A stretch of 22,770 nucleotides of DNA, taken from contig CALATN010000194.1 in NCBI GenBank assembly GCA_937891895.1, positions 1 to 22,770 of the forward strand, given 5' to 3'. Made by a program: the position numbers and the translations under genes. Positions 7,658 to 15,000 of this stretch are shown piece after piece. Source of the DNA: an uncultured Clostridia bacterium. Its GTDB lineage: Bacteria > Bacillota > Clostridia > Oscillospirales > Ruminococcaceae. The notes beneath the pieces are model-generated. The model was not told where the DNA came from. It saw only the letters and a list, made by a program, of their open reading frames with translations, and searched no databases. How positions within the stretch are numbered: the first letter of the stretch is position 1; each line of letters opens with the position of its first letter.

Positions 7658-8518
7658 ATGTTTAATAATTCTGCAAAAGTGGCAGCAATTCATGATTTAT
7701 CAGGTGTAGGGCGTTGTTCTTTATCTGTTATACTTCCTACACTTTCAGCGCAGGGAATTCAGGTTTGCCCTGTTCCAACAGCAATATTATCTTCTCATAC
7801 GGGCGGATTTGGTGATGTTGTTCTTAGGGATCTGACTGATTATATTTCCCCTGCTCTTGAACATTACAAGCGTCTTGAATACAAATTTGATTGTGTTTAC
7901 AGTGGTTTTCTTGCTTCAATGGAACAAATTGACCATTGTCTTGAGTTCTTTGAATACTATAAAGATGCTCTTAAAGTAGTTGACCCTGTAATGGCTGATC
8001 ATGGAAAGCCATATAAGACATGTACTCCTGAGCTTTGTTCAAGAATGAAGGAGCTTGTAGCCATTGCTGATATTATCACTCCGAATATTACAGAGGCAGC
8101 TATTCTTCTTGGCGAAAATCCAATGGTTGTCGATGTATCAATGCAACAGATAAGAAGTTATCTTGTTCGTTTATCTGAACTTGGACCGAAGATTGTTGTT
8201 ATTACAAGTATTTTTTCAGATGGTAAGACATATAATGTTGGTTATGATCGTGAACATAGCAAGTTCTGGCGAATTCCGTATAATATGATAAATGCGAATT
8301 ATCCTGGAACAGGTGATGTTTTTGCAGCTGTTCTTACGGGTTCTATTATTCGTGGTGATAGTTTACCTATTGCGATGAACAGAGCTACGGCATTTCTGGA
8401 ACGTGCGATAAAGACCACCTATAGTTATTCTACAGATACTCGTGACGGAATTATGCTGGAAAGCTGTCTTGAATTTCTTATTTCAAATCCAGCACTTTGT
8501 GATTATGAACAGATGTAA
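7658..8518 (+). CDS. pdxY: Pyridoxal/pyridoxamine kinase family protein (PdxY-like)
   Basis: 286 residues of ribokinase-like fold. The N-terminal 'AAIHDLSGVGRCSLSVILPTLSAQGIQ' substrate loop, 'SSHTGGFG', 'DPVMADHGKPY', 'TPNITEAAILLG' and the C-terminal anion hole 'YPGTGDVFAAVLTG' (catalytic Asp220) match pyridoxal kinases of the PdxY/PdxK group, which phosphorylate pyridoxal, pyridoxine or pyridoxamine to salvage PLP. The frame begins at a TTG directly after the exchanger stop, but AAAGG (7643-7647) placed 10 bases before ATG 7658 supports this start. A hydroxymethylpyrimidine kinase activity is a less likely alternative. The next gene, trmL, begins 12 bases after its stop, in the same frame. 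Confidence 0.85.
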   Translation: MFNNSAKVAAIHDLSGVGRCSLSVILPTLSAQGIQVCPVPTAILSSHTGGFGDVVLRDLTDYISPALEHYKRLEYKFDCVYSGFLASMEQIDHCLEFFEYYKDALKVVDPVMADHGKPYKTCTPELCSRMKELVAIADIITPNITEAAILLGENPMVVDVSMQQIRSYLVRLSELGPKIVVITSIFSDGKTYNVGYDREHSKFWRIPYNMINANYPGTGDVFAAVLTGSIIRGDSLPIAMNRATAFLERAIKTTYSYSTDTRDGIMLESCLEFLISNPALCDYEQM

Positions 8519-8533
8519 GGGGCGGTTATTATT
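8517..8533 (+). promoter_or_regulatory. Ribosome site plus ATT start codon of trmL
   Basis: AAGGGGCGG (8517-8525) overlaps the kinase stop and lies 5 bases before an in-frame ATT at 8531 (another ATT is at 8528). No ATG, GTG or TTG exists between the kinase stop and the conserved start of the TrmL domain, so ATT is the best initiation candidate. Confidence 0.6.
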
Positions 8534-9028
8534 TATAATCTTAATATAGTTCTTGTTGAGCCGCAGATTCCGCAGAATACAGGTAACATTTCACGAACTT
8601 GTGCTGTAACAGGAGCAAGACTTCATCTTGTCAGGCCGCTTGGTTTTGAGGTTACTGACAAAAATCTCAAGAGAGCGGGTCTTGATTACTGGAATGAACT
8701 TGATATTACATATTATGATAATATTGAGGAATTCTTTGAGAAAAATCCGGGTAATTATTATTTCTTTACTACCAAGGGAAAAAATACATACAGCGATATT
8801 TCTTATCCCGATAACAGTTACCTTATTTTCGGGCGTGAAGATGCTGGGCTTCCTGAAAGTCTGCTTGTTCAGCATCCTGACAGCTGTCTTAGGATACCGA
8901 TGCGCCCCAGGTTGAGAAGTCTTAACCTTTCAAATTCGGTTGCTATTGCGGTTTACGAAGTATTAAGGCAATGGAATTTTCCTGAACTTGCTTCGGAAGG
9001 TCAGCTTACACAATATAGTTGGGAATAA
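8531..9028 (+). CDS. trmL: tRNA (cytidine/uridine-34 2'-O)-methyltransferase TrmL (SPOUT)
   Basis: An open frame of 165 residues reading [M]YNLNIVLVEPQIPQNTGNIS and containing all TrmL signatures: 'NTGNI.RTC', 'LHLVRPLGF', 'LKRAGLDYW', 'LIFGREDAGLP' (SAM-binding knot) and 'IPM.P..RSLNLSNSVAIAVYE'. Length is normal for TrmL, which methylates the ribose of the wobble base in certain leucine tRNAs. The first residues align to the family start only if translation begins at the ATT at 8531; the first in-frame ATG is deep in the protein, past the SAM-binding motif. There is no in-frame stop or frameshift. Third gene of the exchanger-kinase-trmL unit, followed by a strong terminator. A sequencing error (ATG to ATT) is the main alternative. 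Confidence 0.88.
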   Translation: MYNLNIVLVEPQIPQNTGNISRTCAVTGARLHLVRPLGFEVTDKNLKRAGLDYWNELDITYYDNIEEFFEKNPGNYYFFTTKGKNTYSDISYPDNSYLIFGREDAGLPESLLVQHPDSCLRIPMRPRLRSLNLSNSVAIAVYEVLRQWNFPELASEGQLTQYSWE

Positions 9029-9029
9029 A

Positions 9030-9067
9030 AAATCCGTCAAGATTAATTTTCTTGACGGATTTTTTTC
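9030..9067 (+). terminator. Rho-independent terminator of trmL
   Basis: AAATCCGTCAAG (9030-9041) pairs perfectly with CTTGACGGATTT (9051-9062) around a 9-base loop, followed by T residues. Confidence 0.92.
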
Positions 9068-9075
9068 GTAATCTC

Positions 9076-9104
9076 TTGAATATTGTATAAAAATCTGCTA
9101 CAAT
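9076..9104 (+). promoter_or_regulatory. Sigma-A promoter for pyrB
   Basis: -35 TTGAAT (9076-9081), 17-base spacer, -10 TACAAT (9099-9104), start near 9111. The leader is only about 27 bases, too short for a PyrR-type attenuator. Confidence 0.75.
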
Positions 9105-9137
9105 AAAGTGATATATATTGAAAGGCAGGACTGATTT

Positions 9138-10220
9138 ATGATTTCAAAATTCACCAATCTTATTGACCTTAACGATATGCCTGTCAGCTGGTGGAACGAA
9201 GTTGTTGACCTTGGTGCTAAAATTGCGGACAATCCATCTGCTTATGCACATGAATGTGACGGGAAAATTATGGCTACGCTTTTCTATGAACCATCCACAA
9301 GAACTCAGATGTCTTTTCAGACGGCGATGTTGAAGCTTGGTGGTACAATAATCGGATTTGATAATCCTGCTACTTCATCTGTTTCCAAAGGTGAAAATCT
9401 TAAGGATACGACTAAAATTGTATCAAGCTATGCAGACATTATGGTTATGCGCCATAACCTTGAAGGTGCTGCAAAGGCTGCTGCCCTTACAGCGGATTGT
9501 CCGGTTATAAATGCAGGCGACGGTGGACATTTGCATCCTACACAGACTCTTACTGACCTTCTTACACTTTCAAAGGAGAAAGGCAGATTGGACAACCTTA
9601 CGATCGGTTTATGCGGTGACTTGAAGAATGGACGTACGGTTCATTCTCTTTGCAAAGCGTTATCCTGCTACAAAAATAACAAGTTTATCCTTATATCAAC
9701 ATCTGAACTTCGTCTTCCTTTCTACATAAAGAGTATTCTCAACGCTTCCAATAGCACTTTTGAGGAGGTTGATTCCATTGAGGAAGTTATCGGAAAGCTT
9801 GATGTGCTATATATGACAAGAATACAGCGTGAACGTTTTGCTTCTCCTGAAGAATATGAAAAGCAGAAGGATGTATACAGACTGGATCATGCTAAAATGC
9901 TCAAGGCACAAAAGGATTTATGTGTACTCCATCCCCTGCCGAGAGTTGATGAGATAGCTGTTGAGGTTGATGATGACCCGAGAGCATTGTATTTCAAACA
10001 GGCAAAGTATGGTATGTATGTTAGAATGGCGCTTATAATGACTATACTTAAAAATGAATATCCTACAAAGCTTCTTGTTGGTAAGACAAGGGCAGGAAAT
10101 GCGTGTACAAATCCTAACTGTATTACTAAAAAGGAAGATTATCTTCCAAAGAGTTTCAGGGGCAGCGGTGACACACTTGAGTGTGAATACTGTGATGAAC
10201 GCTTTTTACAGAAGCACTAA
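9138..10220 (+). CDS. pyrB: Aspartate carbamoyltransferase with PyrI-like zinc tail
   Basis: 360 residues, against about 305-310 for a plain catalytic chain. Carbamoyl-phosphate motif STRT (53-56), HPTQTLTDL (133-141) and HPLPRVDEI (265-273) identify aspartate rather than ornithine carbamoyltransferase: carbamoyl phosphate plus aspartate to carbamoylaspartate, the committed step of pyrimidine synthesis. From about 315 there is an added tail with C323-x4-C328 and C349-x2-C352, the spacing pattern of the zinc domain of regulatory chain PyrI (C-x4-C ... C-x2-C); the PyrI nucleotide-binding domain is absent. AGGA lies 7 bases before the ATG. Own promoter and terminator; no other pyr gene nearby. 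Whether the tail aids trimer assembly is inference. Confidence 0.93.
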   Translation: MISKFTNLIDLNDMPVSWWNEVVDLGAKIADNPSAYAHECDGKIMATLFYEPSTRTQMSFQTAMLKLGGTIIGFDNPATSSVSKGENLKDTTKIVSSYADIMVMRHNLEGAAKAAALTADCPVINAGDGGHLHPTQTLTDLLTLSKEKGRLDNLTIGLCGDLKNGRTVHSLCKALSCYKNNKFILISTSELRLPFYIKSILNASNSTFEEVDSIEEVIGKLDVLYMTRIQRERFASPEEYEKQKDVYRLDHAKMLKAQKDLCVLHPLPRVDEIAVEVDDDPRALYFKQAKYGMYVRMALIMTILKNEYPTKLLVGKTRAGNACTNPNCITKKEDYLPKSFRGSGDTLECEYCDERFLQKH

Positions 10221-10221
10221 G

Positions 10222-10271
10222 TAAAAAAGATAACTCCACTTTCATAATGAAAATGGAGTTATCAATTGTTT
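10222..10271. terminator. Bidirectional terminator between pyrB and HPr-like gene
   Basis: GATAACTCCA (10229-10238) pairs with TGGAGTTATC (10254-10263), with a further TTTCAT/ATGAAA inner pairing. A T-rich run follows on the plus side (AATTGTTTTTG) and TTTTTT follows on the minus side (10222-10228), so it can serve both convergent genes. Confidence 0.82.
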
Positions 10272-10289
10272 TTGTTATTGTATAATCAA

Positions 10290-10520
10290 TTAGTCAACGA
10301 TAAATTCCTTGATCTTTGCAAAGAATTCGGAAGCATCGTCAGTGTGAGCTTCGAGCTTGATTGGCTTGGAAAGGTCGAGGCTGAAGATACCCATAATGGA
10401 CTTAGCGTCGATTGCATATCTGCCGGAAATAAGGTCAACATCGTAGTCGCAGAGAGAAACTGTTGCAACAAAATTCTTGACATCATTGATTGTACCTAAC
10501 ATTACTGTAGTCTTGTTCAT
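10290..10520 (-). CDS. HPr-like protein lacking the phosphorylatable His15
   Basis: 76 residues with the HPr fold pattern. 'YAIDAKSIMGIFSLDLSKPI' matches the regulatory Ser46 region of HPr ('KSIMGV.SL'), giving Ser41 here. The active-site segment, normally 'G(L/I)HARPA' around His15, reads INDVKNFVAT instead, so phosphotransfer from enzyme I to histidine is not possible. The situation resembles Bacillus Crh, which keeps Ser46 and works with CcpA instead of in sugar transport; whether this protein does so is inference. The ATG at 10520 has AAAGGTGG 9 bases upstream. Monocistronic, with its own promoter and a leader of about 100 bases. Confidence 0.85.
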   Translation of the reverse strand: MNKTTVMLGTINDVKNFVATVSLCDYDVDLISGRYAIDAKSIMGIFSLDLSKPIKLEAHTDDASEFFAKIKEFIVD

Positions 10521-10544
10521 AAAAAATGACCACCTTTCTTACGT

Positions 10545-10590
10545 TGCGAGGCTTTAAAAATCATATTTTTTTCTTGTGATTCAAACCTCT
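10545..10590 (-). other. Imperfect stem-loop in the HPr-like gene leader
   Basis: In the roughly 100-base leader, GAGGTTTGAATCA can pair with TGATTTTTAAA-GCCTC, with two small bulges. It sits between the predicted start point and the ribosome site and has no terminator T-run. It could be a stability element or chance pairing in AT-rich DNA. Confidence 0.35.
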
Positions 10591-10629
10591 GAAATTGTTG
10601 CGTTTTATTTACCTTTATGGTATGTGCAT

Positions 10630-10658
10630 AGCATATCACCTTTGATTTATTTAGTCAA
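10630..10658 (-). promoter_or_regulatory. Sigma-A promoter for HPr-like gene
   Basis: Minus strand: -35 TTGACT (10658-10653), 17-base spacer, -10 TATGCT (10635-10630), start near 10623. Confidence 0.75.
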
Positions 10659-10703
10659 GAGAATTTTGGAAAGTTTTTTTATTTTTGTAACAGTATGAAT
10701 TTT

Positions 10704-10730
10704 CAAACAAATCGAAAAGGTTTTTGTTTG
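10704..10730. repeat. 8-bp inverted repeat upstream of mtaB
   Basis: CAAACAAA (10704-10711) and TTTGTTTG (10723-10730) flank 11 bases. It lies 31 bases before the mtaB start, between the HPr-like promoter and mtaB. No convincing mtaB promoter was found; a TTGTTT-18-TATATG pair is too close to the ribosome site to trust. Confidence 0.4.
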
Positions 10731-10761
10731 TTAAGTTGCACAAAAAATATATGAGGTATTT

Positions 10762-12063
10762 ATGAATATTTACTTTATAACCTTTGGGTGTAAGGTCAAT
10801 TTGTATGAATCCGAAAATATGAAGCAGAATTTTGTTAAGCACGGTTATAACATATCCAAAACAGAAAATGATGCTGATATTTTTGTGATAAATTCATGTA
10901 CCGTTACGGGTACTGGTGATAAAAAGCTGAAAAAGGAAATCCGAAGACTGAAAAGAACTTATCCGGATTCAATTATTGTTTTGACGGGGTGTTTTCCCCA
11001 GGCTTTTACTGAAGAAGCTGGACAAATCGAAGATGTGGATATTGTGACCGGTACTAAAAATCGCAGTATTCTGCCTGAACTTGTTTCTGAATTTATTGGA
11101 AGTCGATGCAAAGTATATAGTGTGTCACAATATACCCGAAATGAGACTTTTGAGGTTATGTTTAACACGGGTTATGAAAACAATACACGTGCTTTTGTAA
11201 AAATTCAGGATGGTTGCAATATGTTCTGCACATATTGTATTATCCCCTATTCACGCGGGAATTTTCGTTCAAAACCGATTAAGGATATTATTTCCGAGGT
11301 TGAACAGCTTGCAACGGCCGGATATAAGGAAATTGTTTTGGTTGGAATCAATCTTTCATTTTATGGCATTGATTTTGGTAAAAGATTGGTTGATGCCGTT
11401 GAAGCTGTGTGTGGCATAAATGGTATAGAACGTGTACGTTTAGGTTCGATAGAACCTGAAATGATTACGGAGAGTGATATAGTCAGGTTATCAAGGCTGA
11501 AAAAGCTATGCCCGCAATTCCATTTATCCTTGCAGAGTGGGTGTAATAAGACACTTAAGGCTATGAACAGACGTTATCTCACTGGCGATTATGAAAAAAT
11601 AGTTGGTTTATTGCGGCATAATTTTGAAGATTGCTCGATTACTACAGATATTATGGTTGGTTTTCCGGGTGAAACAGAAGAAGATTTTGAACAATCATTG
11701 AAATTTGTAGAAAAAATCGGATTTGCCAAGTCCCATGTTTTCCCATATTCGCCAAGAAAAGGAACTACTGCTGCTGAATTTGATGATCAGATACCAGAAA
11801 ACATAAAAAATATTCGTTCGTCAAAAATGATTGAATTAACGGACAGGAGTGCACGGGAATTCCTTGAAAGTCAATTGGGAAAAGAGTTTCCTGTTCTTTT
11901 TGAACGTGAAAAAAGTGATGGAATTCACCACGGATTTACACCAAATTACACTCATATAAAAATTTTAACAAAAAATTCAGATAAAAGTTTGCGTAATTTG
12001 CTTTTTTATGTTAAAATAGTAGAGTTAGGAAAAGATTGCTGTTTTGGCGAAATTTTATCTTAA
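10762..12063 (+). CDS. mtaB: tRNA (N6-L-threonylcarbamoyladenosine37-C2) methylthiotransferase MtaB
   Basis: 433 residues with the MiaB/MtaB layout: an N-terminal UPF0004 domain with cluster cysteines C10, C46 and C77 ('TFGCKVNLYES', 'NSCTVT', 'TGCFPQ'), a radical-SAM core with C152-x3-C156-x2-C159 ('GCNMFCTYCIIPYSRG'), and a C-terminal TRAM-like RNA-binding region. The 'GCKVN' opening, rather than the 'GCQMN' of MiaB, points to MtaB, which converts t6A37 to ms2t6A37 in ANN-decoding tRNAs. GAGG lies 6 bases before the ATG. purL begins 21 bases downstream but has a promoter of its own inside this gene. Confidence 0.93.
   Translation: MNIYFITFGCKVNLYESENMKQNFVKHGYNISKTENDADIFVINSCTVTGTGDKKLKKEIRRLKRTYPDSIIVLTGCFPQAFTEEAGQIEDVDIVTGTKNRSILPELVSEFIGSRCKVYSVSQYTRNETFEVMFNTGYENNTRAFVKIQDGCNMFCTYCIIPYSRGNFRSKPIKDIISEVEQLATAGYKEIVLVGINLSFYGIDFGKRLVDAVEAVCGINGIERVRLGSIEPEMITESDIVRLSRLKKLCPQFHLSLQSGCNKTLKAMNRRYLTGDYEKIVGLLRHNFEDCSITTDIMVGFPGETEEDFEQSLKFVEKIGFAKSHVFPYSPRKGTTAAEFDDQIPENIKNIRSSKMIELTDRSAREFLESQLGKEFPVLFEREKSDGIHHGFTPNYTHIKILTKNSDKSLRNLLFYVKIVELGKDCCFGEILS
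11989..12017 (+). promoter_or_regulatory. Sigma-A promoter for purL inside the mtaB 3' end
   Basis: -35 TTGCGT (11989-11994), 17-base spacer, -10 TAAAAT (12012-12017), start near 12024, leader of about 60 bases. No purine riboswitch or PurR box was recognised in the leader. Confidence 0.65.
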
Positions 12064-12084
12064 TATATAAGGAGAGTATAAATT

Positions 12085-15000
12085 ATGTCAGTTTTTCGTA
12101 TCTATGTTGAAAAAAAGCCTGAATATGCAGTAGAAGCAAAAAATCTGCTTTCTGATGCAAAGACGGCTCTGCGTCTGGATAATCTCAGAAACATTCGTCT
12201 TCTGAACCGTTATGATGCAGAAGGTCTTAGTGATGCTGATTTTGCACTTGCTATCGGAAATGTATTTTCTGAGCCTGCTGTTGATACCTGCTATCGCACA
12301 ATGCCTGAACTCAAGGAAAATGAAACTGTTTTTGCAGTTGAATATCTCCCGGGTCAGTTTGATCAGCGTGCAGATTCCTGTGAGCAGTGTATCCAGATTC
12401 TTACTCAGGGTGAACGATGCAAGGTTAAGAATGCACGTGTTTACATTGTGGAAGGTAAGCTTTCTGCTGACGAACTTGCTCAGCTTAAAGCTTATATCAT
12501 CAACCCTGTTGAAAGCCGTGAAGCTTCTCTTGAAGAATTTGAAACACTTGCTTCCGAATATGAAATTCCTACAGAAGTTGAGACACTTACAAATTTCATT
12601 TATCTGGAAGAGGTTGAACTCGTTAACTTTATCAACAAGTACGGTCTTGCTATGGATCTTGACGATATCAAGTTCTGTCAGAAGTATTTCAAGGATACTG
12701 AAAAGCGTGATCCTACAATTACAGAAATCAGAATGATTGATACATACTGGTCTGACCACTGCCGTCACACTACATTCTCTACAATTATTGATGATGCTAC
12801 TATCAATGCTGATTATATTCAGAAGACTTATGATGAATATATCAATGTAAGAAATGAACTTGGTAGAAGTGACAAGCCTATCACTCTTATGGATATTGCT
12901 ACTATCGGTGCAAGAAAGCTCAAGAAGGACGGAATTCTCAAGGATCTTGACGAATCTGAAGAAATCAATGCTTGTTCCGTTGAAATCAAGGTTGATGTTG
13001 ATGGCGAACTTCAGGATTGGCTCCTTATGTTCAAGAATGAAACTCACAACCACCCTACTGAAATTGAACCTTTCGGTGGTGCGGCAACTTGTCTTGGCGG
13101 TGCTATCCGTGACCCGCTCTCCGGTCGTTCTTATGTATATCAGGCTATGCGTGTAACCGGTGCAGCTAATCCGCTTGTTCCTGTTGAAGATACAGTTCAC
13201 GGTAAGCTTCCACAGAGAAAGATTACTGTTGGTGCTGCAGCTGGCTACAGCTCTTATGGTAACCAGATTGGTCTTGCTACAGGACACGTTTCTGAAATAT
13301 ATCACCCTGGATATGTTGCAAAGCGTATGGAAATCGGTGCTGTTGTTGGTGCTGCTCCAAAGGCAAATGTTATCCGTGAAGTTCCTGATCCTGATGACGT
13401 AATCATTCTCCTCGGCGGTCGTACAGGTCGTGACGGCTGCGGTGGTGCTACTGGTTCATCCAAGTCACATACAGAGGCTTCAATCGAAAACTGTGGTGCA
13501 GAAGTTCAGAAGGGTAACCCACCTGAAGAAAGAAAGCTTCAGAGACTTTTCAGAAATCCTGAAGTTACAAAGATGATCAAGCGTTGTAATGACTTCGGTG
13601 CTGGCGGTGTTTCCGTTGCTATCGGTGAACTTACAGACGGTCTTATTATTGATCTTAACAAGGTTCCTAAGAAGTATGATGGCCTTGATGGTACTGAGCT
13701 TGCTATTTCTGAAAGCCAGGAACGTATGGCTGTTGTTGTACGTAAGACAGATGCAGATAAGTTTATTGCTGAAGCTGCAAAGGAAAACCTTGAAGCAACT
13801 CTTGTTGCTGTAGTAACAGCTGAGCCACGTCTCAGAATGAAGTGGAATGACAAGGTTATTGTTGACCTTTCAAGAGAATTCCTCAACTCCAACGGTGCTG
13901 AAAAGCATACAACTGTTGCAGTTCCTCTCCCTGTTACAAATCAGATCAAGACTTACAGCGATACACCTGATAGCTGGGAACAGCTTATGACTAATCTTAA
14001 TGTCTGCTCACAGAAGGGTCTTGTTGAACGTTTTGACTCTACAATCGGTGCAGGTACAGTTCTTATGCCTTACGGTGGTGCTTATCAGCTCACACCTACA
14101 CAGGCTATGGCTGCAAAAATTCCTGTTCTCAAGGGTCAGACTGATACATGTTCTATTATGGGTTGGGGCTTTAACCCTTATGTTTCCGATAGAAGCCCAT
14201 ATCATGGTGCAATGTTTGCTGTAATTGAATCTATTGCTAAGGTTGTTGCTGCAGGCGGTAGCTACAAGCACTGTTGGCTCACATTCCAGGAATATTTTGA
14301 AAGAACACAGAACAATCCTACTCGTTGGGGCAAGCCTTTCTCTGCTCTTCTCGGTGCATTCAAGGCGCAGCTTGAGCTTGGCTGCGGTTCTATCGGCGGC
14401 AAGGACTCTATGTCCGGTACATTTGAAAATATTGACGTACCACCTACACTTGTTTCCTTTGCTGTATCTACAGCTTCTGCAAAGAAGGTTATTTCTCCTG
14501 AATTCAAGAAGGCTGGCGACAAGGTTATCCTTATTGTTCCTGAACTTGATGAAAACGGACTTCCTGTATTTGACAGCGTAAAGGAATGCTACGAAAAGGT
14601 TGAAAAGCTTATTGCTGACGGTACAGCTGTTGCTGCTTGGGCTGTCGGTTTTGGCGGTGTTGCTGAAGCTGTTGCAAAGATGTCCCTTGGTAACAGAATC
14701 GGTTTCAAGTTTGACAAAAAGCTTTCTGAAGACCTTCTTTTCTACTCCAGATACGGTGCATTTGTTGTTGAACTTGATGGTGATCCATTCACTGTTGAAA
14801 ATGTTATCGGTGAAACTATTGCTGAATACAAGATTGACTGCAAGGATTATGTTGTTGATATGGCTGATATTCAGAAGAAGTGGGAGGACAGACTTGAACC
14901 TGTATTCCCTTGCAATATCAAGACAGAAGACAAGCCTGCCAAGATATTCACATACACAACTAAGGATCCTGTTCAGCATGCTTCTTCTTTCGCTAAGCCA

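Noticed and set aside
8591..8915. Overlapping open frames on both strands within 8591-8915
   Set aside because: They are shadows of trmL, whose true frame is missed by NTG-based calling because it starts with ATT.
9105..9137. PyrR-dependent attenuator before pyrB
   Set aside because: Only about 27 leader bases follow the predicted start, with no terminator/antiterminator pair.
12018..12084. Purine riboswitch or PurR box before purL
   Set aside because: The leader is about 60 bases and shows no riboswitch junction, hairpin or PurR-type inverted repeat.
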